DNA of 64,000 nucleotides from Pseudoips prasinana (GCA_951640165.1 OX621241.1:1808001-1872000); one strand, 5' to 3'; counted from the stretch's first letter, positions 32,545-44,043 are shown. Notes: generated by a model from the letters alone, not told the origin. Translations and numbers: made by a program.

Positions 32545-33480
32545 TAGTGGATATAATTCACTAGGAAAATAGACATTATTACCTATGTAATAAAAGCGAT
32601 ATCGAGGTCAAAGAGGTGGACGTGACGGCTACTGTGTCTAACAGTGCTTCTGGATGATTTTCTGCTACGGTCTCAGCGGAGCCTCGTTAACTAGCAGATC
32701 ATATTATAGGGCTCTGTGGCTAACCCCATCTCATCCCGTGGGAGCCGTAGAAGTCGACCCGAGGGAGTATCTACCAAAGAATGGGCAGCAGCGTCTGCGT
32801 GTACTTTGCACACCATACTGCGATCGCCAACCCGTCAGCCAAGCGGGGAGATTATGGCATATCGCCTAAGCTCGTTGATGAGGCAGACTGACAGCTTTAC
32901 GAGGTCTCCGAGGCAAGCGTCTTACAACAGTAACTGCCAATCTTTGGCCTGGTACTGAGTTATCTATCCAGAAAAATATCATTAATACTTTTCCGCCCGA
33001 CCGTTTAACCCAGGGCTTAATTAATGCCAACGAGGAAATTAACTGTACCTAATGAGCTATCAGTATATTATCGCAGCACTGTTGTAACGACAAAACTTCG
33101 GGAAATCCGATAGATAACCTTTACGCCCTTCGTAATGTATCGGTAAAACCGAAAACTCCCTAGTAATTCTTAAGTAGATTGTCAGAAACGTACCTATAAC
33201 TCATATAATGTAAAAAAATACTAAGAAAGGGTTCGACCCCCACCCTGGACAAATCTTTGAGTAATGAGCACGGTTATTTGTTCTGTGTCTGCGTATGACT
33301 ATTTTCACCATGTATGTATTTACGAAAATATATAAGTATGTTTATCTAGAAATATATAAGTATGTCTGGTTGCCATATACAGGCCCTGCCTCGTTTGTGA
33401 TCAGATGGCAGTGTGTTAATTGTCCGTCCAGGATATTTATTTCTCCATTCCGGTAATCGAGTCTTGACAATAATACCCTT
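32545..33480 (+). repeat. Direct duplication D, copy 1
   Basis: It runs from TGGATATAATTCACTAGGAA to TCTTGACAATA and matches 34338-35265 at roughly 93 % by eye plus indels. Inside are repeat-F (32706-32950) and a 5'-truncated SINE-beta (33222-33430). An extra 28 bp near 32670-32700 is missing from copy 2. Confidence 0.85.
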
Positions 33481-34337
33481 TTTAGGGTCCCGTAGCCAAA
33501 TGGCAAAAAACGGAACCCTTATAGATTCGTCATGTCTGTCTGTCCGTCCGTATGTCACAGCCACTTCTTTCCGAAACTATAAGAGCTGTACTGTTGAAAC
33601 TTGGTAACTAGCAGTCTTATTTAAAAACGCTACTTAAATTTAAGCCGGCCGCTCAACCATGGTTTATCAAATTTTTCATTTAAAAACACGATTTAACTTT
33701 GACCCGCGGTTGAGCCATGTCAAAATTTAAACCACGTCGGCCCCTGGTTTAAAGCTTGCTCAAATATGGCGGATTTTATTTGCATCAGCTGACGTTTTGT
33801 TTGACGTTTGTTTGTGAATGGAGGTTTTATTGCAGTTACTAACCGTTTTAATTTTTAAATAAATACTGAATTCCAGTGGGAATCTTATCACAAACTTCAA
33901 AATTCACCGAAGAAAATGAATAGTCCTTGAAAATGCACTGTTACGATCTTAAATCTATCATTCCATGACTACCATAGAGCAAAAATCATAAAGTTTTGAT
34001 AAATAATCCGATTTAGTCGATTAATTTTGGTCAAGCTCTATACCAGTCTCAGAAATGTTGACAGTGTAAAATAAAATGACGTTACTTAGCTGAGAAACCT
34101 TTAAGTAGGGTTTTTAAATAAAGAAATAGTTGAGCGGGGTTTAAGTGGTTGAGCAGGGTTTAGCTGAGACATGGTTAAGCGGTGGATCAAGGAATTATTT
34201 TAAATAAGAGTGTTAATGTATTCTGTGAACCGCTTTAAGATTTTTACACAAAAATAGAAAAAGAACAACAAGAATTTTGGGGGCTCCCCATACATAGAAC
34301 TGAAACTTAAAAATATTTTTTTCATCGTACCCATACA
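33481..34337 (+). repeat. Repeat-P split by a MITE, between the two D copies
   Basis: TTTAGGGTCCCGTAGCCAAA through CTGTTGAAACTTGGTAACTA (to 33610) and ATTCTGTGAACCGC through CATCGTACCCATACATG (from 34221) are two halves of one dispersed repeat. Other copies are at 51058 and 60585 (-). A MITE occupies 33611-34220. Confidence 0.7.
33611..34220. mobile_element. MITE, ~610 bp, inserted in repeat-P
   Basis: The termini CAGTCTTATTTAAAA and TTTTAAATAAGAGTG are imperfect inverted repeats (14 of 15). GGTTGAGC or GTTTAAGC words recur in opposite orientation near both ends. The target duplication cannot be fixed; a 3-bp TNA site is possible, which would suggest PIF/Harbinger. No transposase frame. Confidence 0.55.
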
Positions 34338-35265
34338 TGTGGATATAATTCACTAGGAAAATAGTCATTATTACCTATGTAATAAAAACGCTATCGAGGT
34401 CAATGAGGCGAACGTGACGTCTACTGTGTCTAACAGTGCTCCTGGATGATTTTCTGCTACAGGTCATATTATAAAGCTGTGTGGCTGACGCTATAGAATA
34501 TCATCACCCCATCTCATCCCGTGGGAGCCGTAGACGTCGACCCGAGGGAGTATCTACCAAAGAATGGGCAGCATCGTCTGCACACCATACTGCGATCGCC
34601 AACCCGTCAGCCAAGCGTGGAGATTATGGCATATCGCCCAAGCTTGTTGATGAGGCAGACTGACAGCTTTACGAGGTCTCCGAGGCAAGCGTCTTACAAC
34701 AGTAACTGCCAATATTCCGCCTGCTACTGAGTTATCTAACCAGAAAAATATCCTTAACACTTAATGCCAACGAGGAAATTAACTGTCCCTAACGAGCTAT
34801 CAGTATATTGTCGCAGCACTGTTGTAACGACAAAACTTCGGGAAATCCGATAGATAACCTTTACGCCTTGCGTAGTGTAACGGTAAAACCGATAACTCAC
34901 TATAAAAAAACTACAGATTGTCAGAAACTTACCTATAATTCATATAATGTAAAAATAACTTTTTACATTATATGAGTTCTAGGTAAGTTTCTGACAATCT
35001 TCTAAAGATTTTTTTATACTAACTAAGAAAGGGTTCGACCCCCACCCTGGAAAAATCTTTGAGTAATGAGCACGGTTATTTGTTCTGTGTCTGCGTGGGG
35101 TATTTATCTTCAATATGTATGTATTTACAAAAATATATAAGTATGTTTATCAGTGTCTGGTTGTCATATACAGGCCCTGCCTCGTTTGGGATCAGATGGC
35201 AGTGTGTTAATTGTCCGTCCAGGATATTTATTCATTTATCTACCCCGGTAAATAAGTCTTGACAA
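34338..35265 (+). repeat. Direct duplication D, copy 2
   Basis: It carries the same ordered content as 32545-33480 (repeat-F 34481-34745, SINE-beta 35030-35232). It differs by a deletion near 34462 and by a 41-bp fold-back (34915-35000) that copy 1 lacks. The junction with repeat-P shows TGG microhomology. Confidence 0.85.
34915..35000. repeat. Fold-back, 41-bp arms, 4-nt spacer
   Basis: 34915-34955 and 34960-35000 are reverse complements at 39 of 41 positions around TAAC. Copy 1 of the duplication has only the left arm (about 33178-33217), so the right arm arose after the D duplication. Confidence 0.95.
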
Positions 35266-37700
35266 TATCTCCCTGTTTTGAAACGCTAGAATTACAAGAT
35301 TTTCCGTAGTATTCAGTTAAATTGACAGATTATTTCGTTTTTATTTGACTAAGTGAATTGTGGGCCTACAATACAAATTATCGAGTTGAAGAATTTCTAA
35401 AAAGAATATTAGCTGTAGGACTGAAACAGTTGCACGAACTGACTCATGCAGCAGGAGACTGGCTGAACAGCCTAGAAATACTCTGAACATGGAGAAAGCG
35501 AAATTCCATACAGATGATGATGAAGGTGTTTAAAACATTGAGCCAATTATCAAATCTTCTTGGTGTTCTCAAAGGAAGGCCAAACAAGAAAATGGTCGTG
35601 ATGTAACCTGAGGAGGTTAGCGCAAGGAAAACTAGTAAGTATCTCGTAGTCAACCACCACGTCAGCAGATACACTTTGTCCTCGACAGTGCCTTTATTAC
35701 GTTAGAAACAAGAGCGATTTTTGTAGAGTAATTGTGTCAGTGAGGTTGCGTCGACGGTACGACGGCAACGTAAGTACAAAAGCAGGGTCAAGTATAACGC
35801 TATTTGTAGCGCTATCGAGTGTCGCGACACGGCTTTGGGAAACCCGGGGAGCGATAGGCGATTAGCTGTTTGTTCCCTTTTGCTATCGAAAGTTGGAAAC
35901 TTTTGTAAGGGTGTGGTGCTTTGATATGCACTTTAGGAAAACCTTTTCAAGATTTTCCTAAAGTGCATTTCAGTGCAAGAAGATTGGTAGCGTTTTTTCA
36001 CTTTGTGCAAATCGATTGGGATCTTACCAGAACACAGTGTTTTTGTATGTAAATTCGTATACCTAAAAATACAAACTTCCTTTCATTTTGGGATTCCGTT
36101 AAGAAAGAAAGTTTCGCTTTCTATATCTTTCGCATTAAATGGACATAATTTAGAGCTTATACCTAATGTCTTCCGCAAGGAATTTTATGGCTTGGAAGAT
36201 AGCTAAATGTTACGGATTGTTCAGAGACCTTTGACCGCCGTCAATCTTGGCCCACATTGTTGGTTGCAGTCCTAAAACTACACATTCCTTTGGAATATGC
36301 CTCTTCTGCGCAAACCGTTCTCCAAAATCCTGTTTTGGAAATCAGCTGTCAAGGTTTTCATGAAATTAAGGGATAAGACTTCATCTTTATAAATTACATA
36401 ACATAATTAATGAGAAAAGAACTGGAATTCGAACGCCCAGGTCTTAATATTATTTGGGTGAGGTGCCGTCGATGACTATGTGATGCAATTTGTGTTCAAA
36501 GCGTCGCAGATTAACTAAACACACACACACTATCATACACACAAAGAGAGAAACACAGACACAGTACGCACGCACTTTTTATTGGCAAGGTCGATAAGAA
36601 AGTGGACATCCGAGTCTAAAAATGCTGCCTTACATAGCCATGAAAGAGATAATAAGATTAAAGGTAAGTAAATGGATAGATAGGTACACTTTATTGCACA
36701 TCACAGAATACAATTTAGATCTATAGACATACTTTAATCCTCTAATCCATAAGTAAATGGATTAGGGAATTAAAGAATAAAGAAATTGTGGTTGCTCTGA
36801 AGACCAGGGACGAGTTATACGCGAAAGACAAGGATCGTCAAGGGATACTCTCTGACATTATAAATGTATTATTAGAAAGATAAACCTAATTCACGCAAAC
36901 TTTCATGTACCTGGGCAAGGCATTGAAGATTGTACTCCGGTACAATACAAATCTAGTGGTTGATCTAAATTCGATTATAATGGTTTTTGACCCCTTTCGG
37001 TATTCATTGAATTGCTGAAAAACATATAATTAATGTTATATATGAAATAAAACTACTAATTCAACCCGTTACTGCAGGGCCTCCTCTGACAAGGACAGGC
37101 GGCAGACCATAGTCCACCACACTGGCGTAGTACGGGTTGGCAAACTTCATATTTATGACATCAAGGAAATTTTAGAGAACTCTCAGTGATTAAGGTTTCC
37201 TCAAGAGGTTTTCTTTCACCGTTTTTAGTACGACATAATTAATTACTAATACGCACATGACTTCGCGAAAAGTCATTGCTTGGGTTTAGACTCGCGACCA
37301 GTAGCTATCTCATATTAATTGTATACAAGTCTTAGAAAACTGTTCTTACAATTGGTAGTAAACAAAGAATCAGTAATCTAAATATTGCATTGAATTAAAC
37401 AGAATAATGATTCAAAACTTAGACAGGTAAGAAGTTCTTACTGGTAACATTTTCTTACTGCAAAAACCGAACACCTCAAAGGTTAAAAGATCAAGCAGAC
37501 ATCTCCAGGTAATGGGGTATTCTGCGAATAGTGCACGTAAATTAGCTAGGTAATAGGTATTTGCTGAATCACCACTGAAAAAGTGTGGTCGTGCGCTGAA
37601 GATTTTAGGTACATACACGGTTCTATTGATACAGAGGACATGTATTTTAGATCCGGTTTGTAACTTCTGAGACGTATCTTTCTTGAAGCAAGAGTTTTGA
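35266..37700. other. Long stretch without a recognised gene
   Basis: It holds one fold-back (35926-35968), a CA-rich patch (36519-36560), and a 76-codon minus-strand frame (35674-35444) next to a GATGATGATGAAGG run that looks like a decayed repeat. No host gene can be supported. Confidence 0.4.
35926..35968. repeat. Perfect fold-back, 16-bp arms, 11-nt spacer
   Basis: ATGCACTTTAGGAAAA (35926-35941) pairs exactly with TTTTCCTAAAGTGCAT (35953-35968); weaker pairing extends outward. Confidence 0.9.
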
Positions 37701-37704
37701 TGCC

Positions 37705-37915
37705 GTGAAGACGGGTTTCTCGTGCATTTGGGACATGGTGCAAAATGGGCACCTGAGCAGCATACCCTGTAATTACACCTAGACTCAAGACCAACATACA
37801 TGTTCATGCACATAAATATCTGTCCTGAGTGAAAGGCATACATATACCTCATGGGAAGCGTGATGTGACGATGACGCGAGTTCCATGATTTTTGTTGAAC
37901 CAAAAAGTGTGCAAT
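37705..37915. repeat. Patchwork: R1-type UTR, SINE-alpha and repeat-I fragments
   Basis: 37710-37768 resembles the R1 3' UTR (TGGGACATGGTGCAAAA, GCACCTGAGCAGCATACCC). 37769-37845 is a minus-strand SINE-alpha piece (TTACACCTAGACTCAAGACC). 37850-37915 is repeat-I (GTGACGATGACGCGAG). Confidence 0.6.
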
Positions 37916-38107
37916 TCGCCTAAGTAAGTTTCCTCTTCAAAAATTATTATTAACAGAATTACAATACATCATTTACAGTCTAGTATTTTTTGGTGTTCAC
38001 TGTTCGTACAAAAATTAGGAATAAAGTTTCGCTAATAATATAATTTTATAGGTCTTTGAGAAAGAGGAAAATGGCATAGACGATATAACGCAAACAAAAA
38101 TAAAAGC

Positions 38108-38348
38108 GTTACACAGCGTTCATTCGCACAAAGAGCAGCCCGACTGGGGAAGTACCTCCACCATACATAAGACATTCCTTTTATAATGTTGTGATTCTGC
38201 GTGTGAGTAACGTCGCCAGACCTTATCGGGGTGGGGAGAAGGGTCAACTACATTTGGTTGCTGACTCCCAAAAGGCCGGCAACGCACCGGTGATCACTTA
38301 CCATCAGCTGACCCACTTGCTCGTTTGTAGCCCACTGATATAAAAAAA
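38108..38348 (+). repeat. Repeat-G copy
   Basis: GCGTTCATTCGCACAAAGAG to GGTGATCACTTACCATCAGC and a short A-rich tail; the segment just before the 3' end is deleted. Confidence 0.85.
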
Positions 38349-39195
38349 CAGACTACTAGCCACTGACAAGTAAGGTTAATCCAAGTAACGATATTAGTAT
38401 TTTTCGGGCATGAATGCACGTTCTTTCCATATGATTAAAACTACAAAGTAAAGAACAAAAGTGATCTAAGTAAAACGTTTGGCAAAACCAAGCTACGCCA
38501 CCTTTGGCCTTCTAACGTCCGTGAAGCCCTAAAAGTGACATAACACAGTTTTGCCAAAATGTAGCTTGAATCACTTCTTACTTTTTACTAACCTTAAATC
38601 AGACGGTAATTTCGGCTTTTATTTGTCTTGAAACAACTTTTGTTTGAATTAAGTTACTATTATCGTCATATTGCGTAGTTTTTCTCCGCTATAGATAAAT
38701 TTAAGGACAATGAATGACACATTTTGGAACAGAGCCAAAATATCAAAGAGCCAGAAATGTATGAAAAGCAAAATTCAATGAAAGATTTAAGTGATTCTAG
38801 AAATATTGCATCAATTGCGGGCCTGTAACGACTGTACGACCTACGAGTATAATATATTATTATACATGCATGATAAAGAGTAAGCGAAATCACCACCCAC
38901 GACACATGAAAAGATACAATATTGAGCCATTTAAGTGCGAAGGATTGGCAGCATAACGACGAAATGGCTTGTCAAGTGGCAAATACGCGTATTTTGGAGC
39001 AGCGAAAAGCTGATCTCGATACAAAACGTATGAACTGAAAACCCGCGACTATTTAATACAATTATGATGATGGGGAACTCACGTGCTCACAACATTCTAC
39101 TAAAACTATTTGGTATAGCAGTCAACTTCGGGAAAACCACCACCGCACCGACCAGGAGTTGAAGCGGTGGTCATGAAAAATCGGACCAATCATTC
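38349..39195. other. No recognised gene
   Basis: TTGGCAAAAC (about 38471) and GTTTTGCCAA (about 38551) form a loose inverted pair. Nothing else. Confidence 0.35.
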
Positions 39196-39197
39196 AT

Positions 39198-39734
39198 AAT
39201 AAATAAAATAAATAAAAATCTTTTATTACAGACAAATTAGTCCATATGGAGATCACAATTGAATAATAAGAATAATTTCACAATAAATACAATTTCATAA
39301 TAAATAACAATAATAATAGTAATAATTGACAAGCTAGTGTTAGTAAATTATTTAGACTTATAAACTATGTTAGTATTGACATGAAGATCAGCAAATCTTT
39401 TAAAAGCATCTGCATCCATCCGCTCAGCAATCATCTTCAGAACTCCATTGCAGCTCCCTCTCATCCTACGCACTAAAGAGGCTGACTTTTTGCGTATGAT
39501 GGCATAAAAGTCATCTATGCCAGCATCTGCAAACATGCCTGAAGCGCTACAGAAGCGAGGAAGCCTCAGCAGAGCCCTGAAGGTATTGTTATACTGGACT
39601 CTAAATGCGTTATATGACCTAGATGTAAAGTTTGTCCATAAAGCACACGTATAAAAACTTTGATATAATGGTTGAATGTCAAATAAAAAGAATGATACGG
39701 ACATTTTCAACAAAGGTTCTCGAGTGAGTGGCAA
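39198..39734 (-). pseudogene. LINE ORF2 C-terminal fragment, 5'-truncated
   Basis: The minus strand encodes YTCALWTNFTSRSYNAFRVQ, then YNNTFRALLRLPRFCSASGM, then RKKSASLVRRMRGSCNGVLK and MIAERMD. This is the well-conserved C-terminal region of a lepidopteran Jockey/CR1-type ORF2. The polymerase and endonuclease lie upstream and are missing. The 3' UTR ends in an AAATA-rich tail at 39198-39230. Confidence 0.8.
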
Positions 39735-39833
39735 CCACGAACAGGAAGACGCAGCGTAGGCTGGCCCCCAACAAGATGGACTGATGATCTTGTGAGGGTT
39801 GTCGGAAGTCGCTGGATGCGGATAGCGCGTTTG
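39720..39833 (+). pseudogene. RTE-like ORF2 C-terminal fragment
   Basis: The frame reads EWQPRTGRRSVGWPPTRWTD, then DLVRVVGSRWMRIA, typical of the end of an RTE-type ORF2. It is cut off at 39833 by a fold-back instead of continuing to the usual DRxxWRxLGEAYVQQW. Confidence 0.75.
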
Positions 39834-39851
39834 GACAAACGCGCTATCCGC
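39818..39851. repeat. Perfect fold-back, 16-bp arms, 2-nt spacer
   Basis: GCGGATAGCGCGTTTG, GA, CAAACGCGCTATCCGC. The left arm is coding sequence of the RTE fragment, and the right arm is its inverted copy. Confidence 0.95.
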
Positions 39852-39859
39852 CTACTACT

Positions 39860-40560
39860 TAAGAGCCTATACTACCTCAAATGGCTTAGCAGAATCCTCT
39901 GATACGCCGAAAATACTGCAGCATTAATTTTGAAATAAATATATGGTAAAGTTGAGGATTAATGTTAAGTCTTATGTTTCGCGAAAATACGATTCCATAA
40001 AATTTTCTCGATAGAAAAAAATCCCAAAGTTACCTCTAAACTGAACAATAAACCGCTGGCAATCATAAAATACTTAAAATTAGATCAAGAAACTTTTTAT
40101 ACTAACTGAGCTTACTATAAAGCAGGTCTTATTTTATTTACTTTTTTTATTTTCGATTTCTTTCGCCGTAAAATAAATTACATATAATATCAGCCATATT
40201 AGAGTTTATGATCTGCCGCGCACCACCCGCATTCAGTCCCGCTCCGGCTTTCGTACGGGACGGCTGTGTCGTTTTGCACTCCGGACAAACGCAATAGAAC
40301 GACGTAAAATAAAAATATTGAATTGCGTAAGTTTATAGTGTTTGCGTAATGGGAAATAACCAATAAAAATAAGAAGCGACGGGGAAACTGGCAAACATAA
40401 TAATATGATCGAAATTAAGTAAGTATCTACCGATATATCTTTTTACAGTATTAGTGATTACAAACATGTCGGTAAATATGTAGTAGTTATACACGTTTGG
40501 AACAGTTTTTGCATGTGTGGGTAGACCAGGTACTTACCGTACACACTTGTATTTTTTATA
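39860..40560. other. No recognised feature
   Basis: A slightly GC-richer patch at about 40210-40300. No ORF or family match. Confidence 0.35.
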
Positions 40561-40562
40561 AC

Positions 40563-40910
40563 TTTTTAAGTGCTTGGCGGCTGCAGGACGGGTCGCGGTT
40601 TCGATTCCCGCTCGGAACAAGAGTTATTATGTGATGGCCTATAAATAGTTGTGAAGACTTATGTTTGCAATCGCACTGTCCACGTCCACGAATTCATTTT
40701 AGGGTAACTTTTATTAAAAAATAAAATTACCTTTATCGGTTGGTTTTTGTTTTGATAATATACAACAAAATATAGGTTTAATATTTTTATAACTCCAATA
40801 CCTATTTCTCCGATTGCTCCTGAAAAAGACGGTGCAATTACAAACTCAAGTCTTCACAACTATTTATATGTCATAATAATAGTTCCATGCGGTAATCGAA
40901 CCCGCAATTC
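40563..40910. repeat. Two SINE-delta fragments in opposite orientation
   Basis: 40563-40670 (+) has GTCGCGGTTTCGATTCCCGC and CCTATAAATAGTTGTGAAGA. 40848-40910 (-) has TCTTCACAACTATTTATATG and ATCGAACCCGC. They may be the outer parts of an inverted duplication about 180 bp apart. Confidence 0.6.
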
Positions 40911-40921
40911 GATAATAATAA

Positions 40922-41214
40922 TATTATAGTGCTCAAGTGTGTGCGCAAACACAAGAGCACTACCTATTCCATCACTCTCATGATGGGACGCCTAGAGACA
41001 CGACCAGAAAGAGGTCAGGCACAGGACCGACGGCTTCACGTGCTCTCCGAGGCACGGGGGTATAATACCGCCAACTCCCAGACTTCGGGCTAGTGCTGAG
41101 AAATTATTCTTTTTATAGAAAAGTCCCAAAAAAATATTTGGCCCGACCCGGGATTTGAACCCAGGACCTCGTTAGCTGCGGGTGAACATGCTACCGGTAG
41201 ACCAACGAGGCAGT
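40922..41214 (-). repeat. SINE-gamma copy
   Basis: Reverse complement of the family: tail GTGCTCAAGTGTGTGCGCAA, then the AGGTCAGGCACAGGACCGAC body, then the head ACCAACGAGGCAG. Confidence 0.85.
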
Positions 41215-41406
41215 ACCGCTAGCTCACGAAATTTTGAGTTCACAAACTTCATATTGTGGTACTTTTTAGGGTTCCGTATATGAATGTTGCTTTTTTTAGC
41301 AGATCACAAGTACCACTTGAGGACACGAACTATGCACTGAATATACACAATAATGAAAAAACATTGGATCCGTAAGCTATTTATTAATAATACTCTTGAT
41401 TTTATT

Positions 41407-41560
41407 AGCGACTAGGTTTTGCCCGCGACTTCGTTTGTGATCCAGGATAAAAAGTAGCCTATACCCGTTTCCAGGACATGGTCTTTTCATGTGCTAAATT
41501 TCATCTTTATTTAATTTCATCATACTTTAGCATGAGAAACAAATAAGCTCACCTTGCACA
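41407..41560 (-). repeat. Helitron-like 3' fragment
   Basis: GCGACTAGGTTTTGCCCGCG, then ACTTCGTTTGTGATCC and AAAAAGTAGCCTATACCCG, resembles the 3' end of the element at 11342. The other end is not found. Confidence 0.45.
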
Positions 41561-41670
41561 TATATATCATTAGTTAGTAAGTTAATTTTTATACTAAAAA
41601 TACCTCATTTTTTCAGATATTCACATAATCTTCCGCAATACGACACATCAGATGATACTCTATTATATCT

Positions 41671-41726
41671 ATCTAACAATTACCAGTTAGTATCATAAAG
41701 ATGATACTAACTGGTAATTGCTAGAT
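41671..41726. repeat. Fold-back, 26-bp arms, 4-nt spacer
   Basis: 41671-41696 and 41701-41726 are reverse complements at 25 of 26 positions (the inner 20 perfect) around AAAG. It lies immediately before the YqaJ pseudogene. Confidence 0.95.
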
Positions 41727-42731
41727 TTTTTATATGAGAAATTTGTATGTATGCTATTCAGTTCAGCAAGAATTAATAAAAAAACTGGTCATTTCAGGTA
41801 CGAAGTGAGTTTTAATAAACCTTTGGAAGAGAAAAGCTGCTTTTGTGTAGAAGGACGGATAATTGATGTAGAATATTTTTATAAAAGACTTCCAGATATA
41901 TCCAATCATAATCAGGCATTCGGATGTACATTGAGCAACGTTCACATTATATCAGAAAAAAGAAAAGTTCTACTTTCTAAATATAAATTAGCCTGCAATA
42001 TGTGTAATCTAACATTTTATCTTGATTCTGAGCCGAAATCAGACCTAGATTTAAACAAATCTGCAACATCTGGTCCCATATCTTCTGGAATTGGCTATTC
42101 CCAATTTATCGAATTACAAAGTCTACAATTCTACAAAGAGAGTCAAGTGGGTGGTTAGAACTCCGAAGAAAATTACTAACGGCTTAATTTTTTTCCAAAG
42201 TCGTAAATAAGCGACATAACTCAAGTGTGAAAAATTTAGTAAAAATCTTGTATATCCAAAGAATCTAAGCCATGTCCCATCTCTGAAACATGGTATAGAG
42301 CATGAAGCAACAGCAACTGAGCAAATAGCATTACAATTAAACATTCAAATAGAGCCTTGTGGTCTCTTCATAGATAAAAACTTGCCTTCTCCAGACGGAA
42401 TAGTGAGCGAAGACACAATCATTGAAATCAAGTGTCCCATGACAGCATTTAAATCATCTTTGGACAAAAGCTATAGAGAAGAAAAAAGTAAATTTTTAGA
42501 AATAACTAAAAACGGACTTGTCATAAATAAAAATCATCCTTGGTATATACTAGTACAAGGACAACTTCATATTGATTTTATTCAACTGGTAGGCAAAAAT
42601 GTATTTCCGGAGTATGGTCTGGATGCGACAAAGACGTCATTGTTGAAATTATAGAGAGAGATGACCAATATTGGGTAGAAATGGAACCAAAATTAGTACA
42701 TTTTTATATGGCATGCATGAGAGAGATTTAA
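41718..42731 (+). pseudogene. YqaJ-type nuclease with Mutator-like N-terminal domain, decayed
   Basis: The first frame (41718-42158) carries KYKLACNMCNLTFYLDSEPK and SATSGPISSGIGYSQFIELQ, like the entry to the Mutator-like transposase domain of insect proteins that end in a YqaJ domain. That domain is then missing, and the sequence resumes at 42140 with SSGWLELRRKLLTA. After a stop and a frameshift near 42270 comes NLSHVPSLKHGIEHEATATE and CGLFIDKNLPSPDGIVSEDT, then EIKCP, WYILVQGQLHI and DDQYWVEMEPKLVHFYMACM, ending at 42731. SPDG, EIK and QGQL are the metal-binding and catalytic features of the PD-(D/E)XK exonuclease fold. Two stops and at least two frame changes make it non-functional. The family assignment is from memory of the domain pattern. 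Confidence 0.7.
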
Positions 42732-42734
42732 GCG

Positions 42735-43485
42735 AATTAAACGTTATTTAATGTTTACAATGTGGAATAACTTATGGTGAAAACCATATCTATCCTACCT
42801 ACCTAGCTAAATACTTACCCTCGTACCTACACCCTTGCCTACCTACCTAACTATCCTACCTACGTACATATCTACCACCAATAGATAACACGAAAACGCA
42901 TTACATTTTCACATACATGTATAGCTACATAACCAACTATCCTACCTACTTACCTATCTAATATTCATAGTACAAACCATGCCTTGAGAATCACCAACAC
43001 AACAAAAAAAAACCAATATGTTGCAGTCCTCCGGAAGTTATGCGCAGTCATACATTTCGGTGTTTTTTTTTGAAATTTGTATAATGGCAAAGCGTTGTAC
43101 TACCACGCCAATATACCCACAGAACCCTGAAAGCAATAGTGACTCGCACTTGATTAGTTTTTTGTGACAGTAGAACTTATGCAGTGGCTCAGAATCGGTT
43201 AAAAATCTTATAGGTACATGTAGTAATAATATGTAGATACTTGCATTTAGACCAACTACTTTCATAATTACATACAATAATGCCTTCACAAATACATACA
43301 AGGAGAAAACTACATAACTCAAACTTACTACAAAAACAATGGGCGGAACCCTCACTGTAATGTTGTAGGTTCGTCTAATATTTTGTAGGAACTTGTAGCA
43401 ACTATAAGTTGATCTCGCATTTTAAAGGCCTTCCGTACAATGAGAGGTCAGTTTATACTGGACAGTTTAGCTTGATAAGCAACTG
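42735..43485. other. Degenerate (TACC)n tract, then nothing recognised
   Basis: 42790-42965 is rich in CTACC, TACCTAC and CTATC tetramer variants, an old microsatellite. 42970-43485 shows no family or supported ORF. Confidence 0.5.
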
Positions 43486-43489
43486 TCAG

Positions 43490-43640
43490 TAGGCAAAGAC
43501 GCCAGCATATCCAGCTACACCAATCTGTCAAATTTCTTTTATAGATTTTCAACTTTATCACTTAAGCATAAGGTTCACTTTCAATTGGGGAAATTGGACA
43601 GATTGGGGTAGCTTGATGTGCTAGTGTCTGTACATTGAAA
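43490..43640. repeat. MITE-J, complete small copy
   Basis: The ends AAAGACGCCAGCATATCCAG, CTACACCAATCTGTCAAATT and their inverse (GGACAGATTGGGGTAGCTTG, ATGTGCTAGTGTCTGTAC) form inverted repeats of about 50 bp around a ~50-bp centre. It has no coding capacity. The second copy is the one interrupted at 47740-49128. Confidence 0.7.
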
Positions 43641-43779
43641 TTCCTGCTCGGGTCGCGGTACATTGGAATTTAAGTGACATAAATTTTACTTTATTTTAAT
43701 AGTGAGAAATTAATATTATGATTGATAATTGTATTACCTACTTTAGAAGTTATCCGATAAATAAAATAGGTAGTTTATT

Positions 43780-43912
43780 CTAACAAAATTGCAACGACGT
43801 CGCGGCGTGCCCGCGTGACCGCGAGCTGCAGTGTGCGAGCGAGACAAAGAGTTAGGCAGCGCGGTGAAGCGGGGGCGAAATTAGAATTTGAGCTGAGGTT
43901 GTATAGGCTCTT
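43780..43912. other. GC-rich patch
   Basis: CpG-rich (CGACGTCGCGGCGTGCCCGC and neighbours). It could be a small promoter-like island or repeat debris; no ORF with a motif spans it. Confidence 0.3.
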
Positions 43913-43975
43913 AAGACGCCCACTGCTGGACAGCAGTGGGCGTCTTTTGGCTGACATGACAATGACGATGACGCA
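43913..43975 (+). repeat. RTE-type LINE tail with fold-back
   Basis: 43931-43975 is the usual tail (CAGCAGTGGGCGTCTTTTGG, CTGACATGACAATGACGATG). Its first 16 bp are mirrored upstream at 43913-43928, with GA between the arms. Confidence 0.85.
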
Positions 43976-44043
43976 CTTTTTGCCCAACCCTGGTAATTTC
44001 AAAGTGCATTCTAGAGCAGGATATAATATTTTAAGGGCACGTA

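Noticed and set aside
32545..35265. LTR retrotransposon with ~930-bp LTRs
   Set aside because: The repeats lack TG...CA ends, contain truncated SINE and repeat-F sequence, and the interior has no primer-binding site, polypurine tract or gag-pol.
35444..35674. 76-codon minus-strand frame as a membrane protein
   Set aside because: Hydrophobic residues come from T-rich codons and the region abuts a GATGATGATGAAGG run typical of repeat debris; no conserved motif.
43780..43912. CpG-island promoter of a host gene
   Set aside because: Only about 130 bp long, with no downstream exon-like frame; the adjacent sequence is a LINE tail.
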